Assembly: GCF_905475395.1 (NCBI RefSeq)
Contig: NC_058340.1
Location: forward strand, 69,666,181-69,730,180
Reading direction: 5' to 3'
Origin: Chrysoperla carnea
Taxonomy: Eukaryota > Arthropoda > Insecta > Neuroptera > Chrysopidae
DNA: 64,000 nt
Below are positions 47,182 through 58,575 of this stretch, piece after piece; the first letter of the stretch is position 1, and the number at the start of each line of letters is the position of its first letter. The position numbers were made by a program, and so were the translations under genes. Under the pieces are notes generated by a model, which was given only the letters and a program-made list of their open reading frames with translations, had not been told where the DNA came from and made no database searches.

Positions 47182-48930
47182 GTTTTGGAAAAATCTATGA
47201 AAACATATTATCCGTGTACCCATAAGACCATAATGTTAAATATGCCTACTTTTACAGTCATTTATTTATTTAAATAGTCGAGTAACGTCCCTTAAAATTT
47301 TTCTCAATTGATTTAATTCAAAAAAGAAATCAAATCTTTTATCCAACACTGTTCTGGCGGTCGTACATCCTTAAAGAAAAAAACTTCACCGTATAAACTC
47401 ATTACAATCATCATAATTCTGATTTTAAGTTCTATAATTGGCTCATTAAAATATTTATATGTATAAATTTACCTAAGAGAAAATTTCAAGAGAAATACTT
47501 AAGTAGAACCGTTGTTCTCCTACGCGATAAAAAGCTTGTAAATCTGCCCACTTTTTATCTCGGAGCTATCACAGGATGTTTAATATTATTTATTTTTTTA
47601 CAGGTCTTATTCACTGATGTCAAAATTCTTACCAAAAATTGTATAGAAAAAAGGAAATATACTAATATTTTCTTGATAGAAAATTCTAGTTTTACCTCGA
47701 AAATGATTTTTTTTTTAATTTGCGTAATCTTCTTTTTCCAATATCATTTTAAATATATAAATGTGCAAATTGCACGTGTGCGTATAATGAATAGCTTGAG
47801 TTTTCTGCGATTAAACTTTTGATCTCTCAAGGAACGTCTTACTTTGAAGGCTCATATAGTAAAAAATATATGTAGAAAATATTGATGTGTTTAAAAAATA
47901 ATTGTATACAATAAAAACATGAGTTTTAGCCGAGAAATAATCAGTCTAACCTCTGAAGGTTATATCCACAACGGTACAATACATCTGGCCTATAAATGGG
48001 AAAAAAAGACCGTTAAAAAAGAATGGCTTTCATCCATTTTTCAATAAATTTAAATATACATTATGCTTACTATAAAATACGAATATTCTCAAGTAGTAAA
48101 AAGTTTTATAAAATACGATCATTAATATCACTTACTACTCGAACATACCATAAATTATTCACATTTCCCACCCAAAAGTTAAAACAACATTTCCATCAAA
48201 GCAATCCCTCTTTCTCATTTGCACAATCATAGAGACCGTGAGCCGTGACCGTGATTATTGAATCGAAATTTGTATGATTGTTTTTGTGTTTACCATTTGG
48301 GGGATTAACAAATGTACGTTGAGTCTTAGAGAAAAATGTGGTTTTAACTTTGACTCGAGTATCAAATGTCTAGAAAGAGAGTTCTAAGGTTTTTAAGATT
48401 TGATTTTCGTACTTCGGAAAATCGATTTACCTGGCGCTGATGTTAAAAAAAAAGCACAATGCGTAGAAACAAATGGTAGAGTGTTTTCAAGTGTCAAATG
48501 CTTAAAAAATAGAAAAGTTACACTTAATTTTTTTTATCGGTTTGATAGTAGCATACTTCTCGCCATTTGCTTCTGCGTTTTTTGTTGTCAATGACTTTTC
48601 TTTAAGATTCGCAAAGCTTGACTCTTAACTCGACACTGAAGCCACGATTAACCCGTTAGCACTCACGTTATGAGCATTTTATTCACGATCGATTTAAAAC
48701 ATAAATAACTTTAATTTTGCAAAATTTGTGGTTGAAACTCTATCTTCATATAATTATATCTTCAGAAATTGTGAGAATTTCTCTCGTCACGAGAGTAAAA
48801 GTATAAACAAAAAAATATTCACTTCGGAAATTTTCGGTCCTGTTTCATGTTCGTGTGCATGTGCAAAACCCATGATCAAATCTGTCAGCATGCGACTAGA
48901 GATTACTAAACGGTTCATAGAAATAATCTT
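47182..48930. other. Non-coding stretch
   Basis: Frames at 48023-48232, 48400-48594 and 48728-49018 show no domain; the last runs into a repeat. The part near 48640-48860 is weakly similar to about 51790-51960 (FTS-EI/LCL-type chance frames and a CTGTT(C)(A)TG(T)TCGTGT word). Confidence 0.45.
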
Positions 48931-49292
48931 ATTCGCACCGTGCGTTAGTTTTATTGGAGGCGTTTTCATGGTAACGATACACTACTTTAATTATAGAATT
49001 GTATGGATGCATATATAATTGTATGGATTGCATTTATGACTTACATTGAAAATATAATATTATTGTCTCACCAATGTAAATAAATAATTATGATAATTTA
49101 CATTTAAAAAATAATATTTGTGCAATTTGTTAATTAGTGTTTTTCAATAATTTTAATTTAACATTTTCTATAAGATTAACATGTAAAGAATTGCAAATTA
49201 GTAATAACAGCCTCCTTTATCGCCAAAATTTTTCACTAGAAGCGCTAGCATCGATTTTATTGTCCCTACCATGACTACGCACACAACGAATA
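48931..49292 (-). repeat. Dispersed 370-400 bp repeat, copy 2
   Basis: Reverse complement of 20994-21394, complete from the CTCACGGTGCGAAT-type end to ATTCGTTGTGTGCGTAGTC. Confidence 0.85.
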
Positions 49293-50008
49293 AATTTCGC
49301 TTTATTATGAGCTTGCGGTCAATTAAAAGAGCTAGTATGTCTGGTATACTTCACATACGGTTGTGGGGTACTTCAATCTTCGTCTCTATATAGCATTATT
49401 AATAATACGTCATGGTCAATTACACTGTTCGATCTTAAAACAATCTAAAATTGATATAAAATTGGTTGTTGTAGTATAAGGGTGTATTATATTCCCCTAT
49501 TCTTCCATATTCCTCCCTCACCCAATTCCCAATTTTCATTTTCCCTCGATTTATACACAATTTCCAACATTATTATAATAAAACTAGTATTTGTGTATAA
49601 AAACAAATTTACAACTAATAAATCATTTTCCGAAATTTTAGTTTTCCAATTCGTTGGAATAATTATTATTATTTTCAAATTTGTCGATAAAAAAGTTTTC
49701 CATCCCAATATTATTTAAATTAGTTTTTCTCTCTTTTGAATATGTGTATTTTTTGTGTGATTTAAATAAATATTTTTTTATTTAAAGTTTTCTTGTAGTT
49801 TAGCGATTGACAATAAAAAAGGAAATTGTGTTTATTATATATGGGGTGTTCCGTAAAAAAGTTCTTGTCAAATCAACTTTTAAAGATATTATTAGGTAAA
49901 AAAAGTTAAGAAATTAAAACAGTTAATGAGATTTTCATTTATCTGCAGTTCTATTCTGATATTCTCAAAACCCACAAATTCTGTTTTATTCCTTTGGTTT
50001 CATGTATT

Positions 50009-50055
50009 TCTAGAATCGAATCTTTTCTCAAGGAGGAAAAAGATTCGATTCTAGA
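50009..50055. repeat. Perfect 18-bp-stem hairpin
   Basis: TCTAGAATCGAATCTTTT (50009-50026) and its exact reverse complement (50038-50055) enclose an 11-base loop containing CTCAAGGAGG. The same CTCAAGGAGG word sits in a second small hairpin directly after it (50061-50075). Confidence 0.7.
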
Positions 50056-51141
50056 TTTCTTCCCTCAAGGAGGGAAAAAGACTTGTAAGTTGATCCGGAA
50101 TACTTCGTTTCGTGCAATCACTCCGAGTTTGCAAAATATTGTAACGAGTCTGGTGGGTAGCTGTGAAAGTCGTTTTGAGAGTAATAGAATTAAGTCTGAC
50201 ATCTTAAATGGCTTTGCTAATAACAAAACTTGTACATGGTTTCGATGGAAACGGCTGATATGTAAAATTGTATGTAATATAATAAGTCAGTCGATATAGA
50301 GAGTACAGTATGAACAGTCTAAATGAGACAGTTAACCTTCCACGACTCTGTATTTACTTCAATTCTAGTTCGTTAATAAGTGCTATTTAATACATATTTC
50401 CTTAATCCTTACCAAAATCGTTGTCTGTTAAAAATACGACCTTATATATTTAGACACCTTATATATTTATTGAATCAGATATAAGACTTTTGTGGTTTGT
50501 ACTAAAAATAAATACCACACAACATAAGTGTGATAAAAGTTAAATAAGTTTTCGCTTTTTATTCCCTTTTTTCTCCTTCTAAATGTGTAAAAAAAACTAC
50601 ACATTCACAGTTTGCAAACTTAGAAGTTATTACAACAATATTTTGTTTAGCCTCCCAGGTATACGGGTTGTATTTTTTTTAAACTATATATCATTTATTG
50701 TGTGCAAATTGGGATTTTGACTGCGTGCTTAGGACTATTCCTCGGTTTTTTCAGTTAATTATTCATTAAATACTGTTTAAATAAATATTTAATACCTTAT
50801 ATTCATAAATATTGACCCAGCACTGAAGTACGTTAACCTGAGTGCTCCTTTTTCTACGCGCTCTATTTCATAAACGGTTTAACGTACAAATAAAAGTTTC
50901 AGGAAAAATTTGTAGAAAATTTTATCCTCTACAAATGTTATAATAGATGTTAATACAATTGAAGGTAAAAAAACCAGATATTCACAAAAAACTTATTTTC
51001 ACGATCTTTAACCTTAAATATCTAAGGACGCGCACGCGTGATCATATGTGACTTTCGAGAGCGCATTTTTACTATCAAAATAAAGGTTTTTTATAAAAAT
51101 TCAGCTTATTCCGTTGGATTCCGAGGTTTACCACTTTTATT

Positions 51142-51159
51142 GATTATATTTTTTAAAAC

Positions 51160-51225
<66 letters not shown>

Positions 51226-51243
51226 GTTTTAAAAAATACAATC
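51142..51243. repeat. (AT)n microsatellite inside a 20-bp inverted repeat
   Basis: About 60 bases of pure AT repeat (51162-51222) are flanked by GATTATATTTTTTAAAACTG (51142-51161) and its inverted match at 51224-51243 (19 of 20 bases). The whole 102 bases can fold into one stem. Confidence 0.85.
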
Positions 51244-52733
51244 TGTATATATGTGTTTATGTACATAATATAGTGGTCTTCTGACTGGAAATAGAATACA
51301 CTTCATGTAACAATTTTCGTTCACACTTTAATCTTTAACAAACATTTTTATATTTGATTAGCTAATAAAAACTTTCTTGACGTTTTTATCTATCTTTCAT
51401 TTTCGGGGAAATAAATATTTTTCTTCGTTTTCTCTATATATATTGTATGTTTGTTCAACTTAATATCCTGTTATTCTTTTTTTATTTTTTGGGAATGCAA
51501 ATTATTCATGTAAAAAAGTTTCCGTTACATCCATACAGGGTGATGTCCACATAAAGTGATCACTCGAGCTTATTTGAAGGGTATTTAAATAAGTACTACA
51601 GCTCACTAAAACGTACAAAATGGTTTATTTTTGGAAGCTTATATCTTTTTTTTTTTTGGACAATACAACCATAAATGTTCAGAACAGATTAATCGAAATA
51701 TAGTAACAAATAATTGGAAGTATAGGAAATTTTCGCCATTGCTTTGTTTGTGAATTGAAAAAACGTTTGAAGATAAAGAAATCGTGGGTAAAAAGTTCTT
51801 CCTCGGCGAATTTAATGAATACTTTACATGTCAGCTCTCGCGTTATAAGCATTTTGTCCTTCAGAAATTGTTAGAATTGCTCTCATTACGACAGAAAAGA
51901 TTCAAGCAAAAAAAAATTAAATTCGGAACTTCTAGCCTGTTCGTGTACTTTCGTTTGTTTAATATAAGTCTTACCCCATAAATTAAAAACTGTGTGATAG
52001 AAATATGGTGAAACTAGTTAAAATGAATTTAATAAACTATTTCTCTGCTCTAATATAATCACTCTCAAACAACAATCAATAATCGCGTAACCAAATTAAT
52101 TAGTAAGTGCAGTTAGAGGTTCTGACTTACATGTACAGAACGCGTGAGCAAATCTCTCTTCTTATCGCATGATTACCGAACGTTTGACGTGAGTGCTGAT
52201 GGGTTAAAAACAAAATAAAGCAAATTGAATGTGATTGAAGTCAAATACACAGTTGACACCCTGTAAAATAATTTATATAAATTACTAATACATGGAATAA
52301 TGGTTCTTTTATGTCACAGTTTTTTTTTTTTTTTACTTTCTTCATTTTCATTTTGATTTGACATTTATAATATTCTTTTGTTTCAAATTTAATTAGTGAC
52401 CCATTTAACTGACAAATTATATCATTCATTTCCTTTCTCAAATATAAGTAAATTTGTTTGTAATAGAGAAGAAAATCTTTTTTGACATCGAAAACTGTTC
52501 AGATTGAATTGATTAATAATAAAAATGACCTCGAAAGAAGAAAACCAACAGTTATTTTTTTAAACTTTTCTAATTAGGTAAAAGTCGTTTGGTTTGGGTA
52601 TTATTTCTCATACTTGCAACTTTCAATTATGTAAAAGCTTCGAAGAAATTATCTGTTTGAAGTGATAGCAAATAACAGCTTTTTGAATAATTAACATTAT
52701 CTAATCTAATTCTTCTTTTTTTTCTATTTACAG

Positions 52734-52933
52734 CTGAAATTTGGTGCAGTTCAGTACTAATCAGTAGTAATGCTCGATCGCCAGGTGGAAGATTTCTAAC
52801 AGAATTTCTTCATGATTGGCCAACGCCTGGTACTGGACCATATTTTGATACATCTGTACCCACAAATATTACCGGTTTAGTTGGACAACCAGTACATTTA
52901 TTATGTCGGGTGAAAAATTTAGGAAATCGAACG
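52734..52933 (+). CDS. dpr: Internal exon of a Dpr-family immunoglobulin cell-surface protein
   Basis: A 200-base exon follows a strong pyrimidine tract and TTTACAG (ends 52733) and is closed by ACG|GTAAGT. It starts with two bases of a split codon and then has 66 codons. The middle carries EFLHDWPTPGTGPYFD, then TNITGLVGQPVHLLCRVKNL with LGNRT. This is the start of the first V-type Ig domain of Dpr proteins, with the B-strand Cys in LLCRV; Dpr sequences normally continue VSWIRHRD in the next exon. Dpr proteins are neuronal surface receptors that pair with DIPs and guide synaptic partner choice. The wording resembles the dpr8/9/21 group more than dpr6/10, but I cannot name the paralogue. The signal-peptide exon and the later exons are not identified, so the downstream intron is probably over 11 kb. 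Confidence 0.9.
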
Positions 52934-53732
52934 GTAAGTTTCAATTTTTTTTAAACAGTTTTTTTTTTCGGTTAGGGAATATGAAACTTGTCAATAAGTT
53001 TTACATAAAGTTTCAATATTATATGTCAAATTAATTACATAACAAATTATTATCTTATACTTATTATTTGAAGCTCATTAGTTAATTTCAGTAAATATCA
53101 TCTCATTAATTATTAATTTTATTAATTAAGAGGGAGCCAAGTAGACCTCTTGTTTATAATATCGAGAAATATTTATTATATGGTTAATGTACACAGGGAA
53201 TTCGTTAAATTTTAAAGGCGAAGTTCATTCGTATATATTTTATATTTGTTATCTTGAACCGAAATGAAACAAAAATGGTCATTCCCGCTCTAAATCTCTC
53301 CTCGTTTCATAAGCGTAAAATTTAATTACATATCAATATTTAACTTGGCTTTATTTATTATCCCAATTGAATAATTTACCCTCAGCGAATTGTTCTTGCT
53401 TAAACATCTTTGATGTCATGATGCTATTCCACCTTGAATATTGAATAAACTCACAGTTATTAGCATTAGATACGGTATACAAACTAATTATATTAATATT
53501 ATATATCAATTATATTAGCAGCGAATATTATTATAATCACAAATTAATTGGATTAACACACAGCTTTGGTTCGTAAATTCAGTGTACATTCAGAGTAGCT
53601 AACTGAGAGTCTCTATAGAATTTGATTATATTCAATCGAATATAGATAGATTCTAGTTCTAGTTATTATGGTAGAGTATCGTACCTACCGAGGAACATAA
53701 TTATCACTTGTATGTTTTTAAAGCCATTTTTT
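52934..53732. other. dpr intron, no feature
   Basis: Intron sequence after the donor at 52934. No repeat or RNA recognised. Confidence 0.5.
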
Positions 53733-54379
53733 AACCCCCGAACTTAAAAAAAAGGGGTGTTATAAGTTTGGCCGCTATGTGCGTGTGTATGTGTCTAACT
53801 TTGGCATCGTAGCGTCTAAGTGATGAGCCGATTTTAATTATTTTGGTTTCATTTGAAAGATAATTTAACGGAGAGTGTTCCTAGCTATGCTTTAAGTGCG
53901 AGCTTAGAGTTCTGTACTCGAAAAAACTAAAAAATTAGCGATGATCTTCAAAATCCATCGAGTTTGGAAAAAGCATGACGTATAATTTTAACAGATAAAT
54001 AGTTACTATGGAAATGAATACTAAAAAAACCTTTCTCAATTCATTTTGAAAAGTAAAATGGTAAAATACTCAGGTAATTCAAAACAATTATTCAAAAGAG
54101 CAAACTCAACTCAAATACTTCAATTTCAATTAAAATATTTCAAAAAATTAGTTCAAAAAATGATAGCTCTCCAAGTATCCTTTTCATCTCATCTGATGTC
54201 CTTGACCATCACTTTAATAATGATTTTCGAAGGATTGTTATGATTTAAAAGTGTTTAACTGTGCGTCTGTGTGTTTCTCAGTGGCATCGTAACCCCTAAA
54301 CGATCAAACCGACTTAATTGGGAACATTTTACAGCTAAGTTTCAAAAAATCTGTTTTTTTTTTAAATTTTGTAATTTTA
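53733..54379 (+). repeat. 650-bp GGGGTGTTATAAGTTT family, plus-strand copy
   Basis: Starts AACCCCCGAACTTAAAA, then GGGGTGTTATAAGTTTGGC and GTGGCATCGTAACCCC. This is the best-oriented reference copy of the family. The frame 54046-54243 lies within it and is not a gene. Confidence 0.85.
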
Positions 54380-55130
54380 AGTCTGTTTTGTAAATTGAAA
54401 AATTAAACAGTTATCGATAAAAACACTATTTATGTGTCATTAATATTTGGTGGTACCATTGACCACAGTCTAATGCACCTTGAATCAACCTCATCGATTA
54501 TACCCGCAGTCCCTGTGTTTAACATGTAATCTTCACAGCTCACTCTGAAGGATATCAATATATGTGATTGATATTTTGATAAATCTATTAATTTTTGTTA
54601 CTTGAAGACGAATTCAATCAAATAAAGTTTATCTTCATAAAGTTGTATCCATGTATCCAGAAACTGAAGAGTGACACAAGGTACAATACTTGGACCTAGA
54701 TTGCTATTAGTAACACACATAGTACATAACCAACAAATTATGAGCTTCTAATAGTGATAACAAACACTCACAACACTATTATATAGCGCGACACAACCGA
54801 GAATATTAATTATCTATAAAAATTTAATCATGTGTGTCGTAAAATGTAAAGGGATTAATTTTGAAAGGGCGCTGCATAGAGGTCCATAAAACTATACATA
54901 CTATCTTAGATTAAAATTCAAAATTTATTCAAGTCACTTATTTTAGCATGAAAGGAATTTTTTCAAGGTCGCTAATCGTCAAGAATAAATAATAGATATT
55001 TATTTAATAATATATTTGGTAGAAGAACAATTAAATTGGGCAGAATATTTACTCTTAGGAGGACTTTTCAGTTTGTTAGAAAGAAAATCGACGTTTTTTT
55101 GGATTCCTCTTTTGAAGAAACTATATTATC
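54380..55130. other. Non-coding stretch
   Basis: No gene or repeat recognised. Confidence 0.5.
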
Positions 55131-55512
55131 TAGGTTAGGTTAGGTTAGAGTGGCGGTCCTGGGGTGGGACACACTTAGACCATAGGGTCCGTTGTGATAT
55201 CGTAAAAGGGTCGACCCATCCCCGGCCACTACTCCATGAACCATTTGGAGCTGTTTAAGAACAGCAGAAGGGTTTTGACGTCGACTGACTTGAGGTCGGT
55301 GTCAAAGAGAGGTTGGCTCAAGTAAGTCCATTTTCTCATGACAAGAGCTGGGTAGTGACAGAGAAGATAAGACATTGTCTCCTCCTCGTCACCACTGTGA
55401 CAGCTCCTGCAGTAGTCGTGATACACTGCCAGGAATAAGTGTTCAGCATGCTTGCCGCCCAGCCAGTGTCCTGTGATAGCCGCAACAACTTTGCGAACAG
55501 AGGCCCTTGGAA
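55131..55512 (-). mobile_element. Non-LTR retrotransposon 3' end with TTAGG-like tail, copy A
   Basis: On the minus strand a continuous frame from about 55510 to 55229 encodes a polyprotein C-terminus with AAITGHWLGGKHAEH, a C-x2-C-x-S motif (YCRSCHSG), ETMSYLLCHYPAL and a final KWFME, stopping at TAG. A 3' UTR of about 80 bases ends in GGTTA repeats on the plus strand (55133-55148). The copy is 5'-truncated within the RNase H region. It is a different family from the element at 1-643. Confidence 0.85.
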
Positions 55513-55925
55513 GTTATTTTCTAGGGCATTACTACATTTATTAAAAGAGTTTTTTCATCAAGAAGTTGAGGAAAATGTCTGCTATGGTGGTACGGAAAAT
55601 AGAATTCTTTTAGATTTCCAGGGATCAGGATTCTTTTTAGATAGTCATTGGGTATTTTCGTTTCACTTTGATTCTTTATTTATGTAAAATTTATTTTGCC
55701 AATTTTTTGTTTATGAATGTCTCATCATAATCAGATATCATTTTGATATCTATTTAATGAAAATTTGCCAACATTGTATTTCTTTCCTTTCCGCCAGTAT
55801 TCATCTGTTACTATACTGGGTGCTAGAAATGTATCGAAACTTCAACCAAACTCGAAACAAAATGGCTCTAGGAAAATATCCATCAGCAAAGAATGCTAAT
55901 CTTATATATTTAAACGAGCAATTCT

Positions 55926-55978
<53 letters not shown>

Positions 55979-57009
55979 ACGATCTTGGAAATGGCTCCAA
56001 CAATTTTCATGAAAATGAGTATGTAGGGGTTTTTTGGGGCGATAAGTCGATCTAACAAGGTTTCATTTTAAAAAAACGTCGTTTTATTCGTTTTTTCATG
56101 AAAAACTGAAACCGGCACTGCAAATTATAACTCTTCCTGACATCTATTGGTGTATATCGTAGTTAATGATTCAAATTGGTATTTGTGTGGAGACATTTAA
56201 AACGGTCTTCTATTAGTGATAAAATTTGTGTCTTTTTAAGAATACCGAGCAAAGCTCGGTCATCCAGATATTAAAAATAATACGTCGTGAACATTTTTGT
56301 GAAAACTAGACAAGTTTAAAATCGAATGCAAAAACAATCAAGAATATACTTTCGAGTTGTCGGTTTTTTATGAGGAATAACTTTCTAATTTAATGTTTTC
56401 CTCTATCTATCTCCATAAAAGGGTCAAAGCTCACTTTTCAGTGATCTTATAAGTTAATGTCATCCTCAACGTCAAAGTTTATACAACTTCTTTAGCTCTA
56501 CTACTTTTATATGAGACTTTTTTTTGCTAAAATCATAATTTTTCGAGATTGGCTGCTGTTCAGGAACATTTCACTCGGTATGATCAATATTTATAATCTG
56601 TTTATGATATTTTATGCAGTAATTATAGACAACAAAATAAACCCCATGTCATTAACTTGATATCAAACTATTATATTTTGTTTATACCTATAATATAATA
56701 TAAATTGACATTATAATTATTGGTATTTAGACCTATCATTGAATTGTATTCTAGTAAATTTATTTTATATATGGATTATAATAGGTTTTGTTATTGCATT
56801 TATACCTACTCATCCACTCATCTAATGATTATAGCTTATTATCAAATATTTTTAATTATTGTTATTATTACATATTGGTAAATTCTATTACTGTTAATTT
56901 ATGTAATTTGAGTATTCGGAAAAACATTACAAAAAATAAAAATGCCGCTTTTGCTTTATCCTTAAATATTTTCTCATACCATTTAGATTATGCATCCATC
57001 GCTTATATC
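55513..57009. other. Non-coding stretch with long (AT)n
   Basis: (AT)n lies at 55928-55976; the tyrosine/isoleucine frames on both strands there are artefacts. The frame 56788-57054 runs into a repeat. No gene. Confidence 0.55.
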
Positions 57010-57376
57010 GATAAAATCGATGCCAGCGCTTCCAGTGAAAAATTTGGGTGCTAAAGGAGGTTGCTATGACTAATTTGCAATTCTTTACATGTTAATGTTA
57101 TAGAAAATGTCAAATTAAAATTACTGAAACACTAATTAGTTAAACTTAATGGCATTAAAAATTGTGAAAATAAGAAATTCAATTGCACAAATATTATTTT
57201 TCAAATGTAAATTATCATAATTGTTTATTTAAATTTGTTAGACAATAGTATTAAATTTTCAATGTTTGGCATAAATGCAATCCATACATTTATATATGCA
57301 TCTAGACAATTCTATAATAAAGTAAGTGTATCGTTACCATGGAAACGCCTGCAATAAAACTCACGCACGAGACGAA
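57010..57376 (+). repeat. Dispersed 370-400 bp repeat, copy 3
   Basis: Matches 20994-21394 from AAATCGATGCCAGCGCTTCC onward and ends after ACCATGGAAACGCCTGC. It lacks the first 16 bases or so. Confidence 0.85.
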
Positions 57377-58052
57377 TTGGTATAATCGATGATTTTATGA
57401 TAATTAATAAACACTTGAACATATTTGTAATAAATATTGTACCCTATAATACATATTATTATAATAAGTATATTTTTAATTAGAACCAAGTGAACTGTAT
57501 GATAGTTTCAGCAATGAAACGTGAAATTTTCAACTATACTGGCATTACAATTCATTAATATTATAAAAACATTTCATGATGGTTTAGATACATATAATCG
57601 AAATGAGAGAATCATAATGAGTTACCAACCATACAAACAGATTCTTTGATATAAGTAGCTTTATCTATTGCATACTTTCTCTGTTTCCCGAAGGATTCTG
57701 TTTGTTGGTAAATTCAAACTAGAAATAGACGAAGATAAATAATAATAAAACGTTTGTTTAGTCTGTAATGTTTTATATGATTACTAGAGTGATATCCACC
57801 CGCTTCGCTGGGTTTAAAAGTAAAGACTGCTCTCGCTTATACCCTTTCTGTAACACTCGAAATAATGGTAAGGATTGTTTTACACCGGTAAAATAAATGT
57901 ATGGTTTTCTATTTTTTTTAAATGTATAATAAACATAATTATTCATTGAGTATATAAGAAAAGATGGCCGTGAAATATTTTATATTGACTATTTTTACAG
58001 AAATCTATAATTTATGCTAATGTCAAATGACTACTTTTACAGAAATCTGTAA
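57377..58052. other. Non-coding stretch with a 41-bp tandem duplication
   Basis: TTTTACAGAAATCTATAATT (about 57993) and a near copy (about 58034) are 41 bases apart. The second copy abuts the retrotransposon remnant. Confidence 0.55.
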
Positions 58053-58575
58053 TTTATGGTAATGTCAACTCCATGAACAATTTGGAGCTGTTTAAGAACA
58101 GCAGGAATGCTTTGACGTAGACGGACTTTAGGTCGGAGAGGCTCTCAAAGATAGGCTGGCTCAAGTAAGTCCTTCTCCTCATGGTAAGAACTGGACAATG
58201 ACAGAGAAGATGACACATTGTCTCCTCATCCTCACCGCTGTGGCAGCTCCTGCAGTAGTCGTGATACACTGCCAGGTCCAGTTTTCAGCATGCCTGATGC
58301 CCAACCAGTGTCCTGTAATAGCCGCAAAAACTTTCGTAACAGAGGCTTTTGGAAGTGATATAAGATCTTCGGAACGCCTACGATTGTACTCAGTCCATAT
58401 CGGTCTTGTTGTACCACAAGTACGTTCCTCCCTCCATCAAAGATTGGCCTTTTTATTGATGCTTTTGTCTGGCAGCATTGTGCCATTTTTAGCAAGCTCA
58501 TCGCTTCACATTTTCCTGTGCTGCCAGGCTGTTGGTGAAAATTGTAATGTCCGTACACCTAAAGAAATGCCCTTA
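58053..58575 (-). pseudogene. Non-LTR retrotransposon remnant, copy B (frameshifted)
   Basis: Same family as 55131-55512 but longer at the 5' side. It includes the RNase H piece DITIFTNSLAAQ (about 58555), then GGRNVLVVQQDRYG in another frame, ITGHWLGIRHAENW, and YHDYCRSCHSGEDEETM in the 58054-58269 frame. At least two frameshifts break it. The open frame reading rightward on the plus strand (58198-58581) is its shadow. The 3' end stops early, and no TTAGG-like tail is present. Confidence 0.8.

Larger units (their letters stand above)
49293..52733. other. Non-coding stretch upstream of the dpr exon
   Basis: No exon recognised. The frame 49994-50299 (101 aa) contains a hairpin-derived segment and has no domain. 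49843 begins a TATGGGGTGTTCC word typical of dispersed insect repeats; similar starts occur at 51535, 59330 and 63598. Confidence 0.45.

Noticed and set aside
49994..50299. 101-aa open frame
   Set aside because: The start overlaps a DNA hairpin, and there is no domain, no initiation context and no conserved neighbour. Length alone is not enough.
55757..56058. Tyrosine/isoleucine-repeat proteins on both strands
   Set aside because: They are produced by the (AT)n microsatellite.
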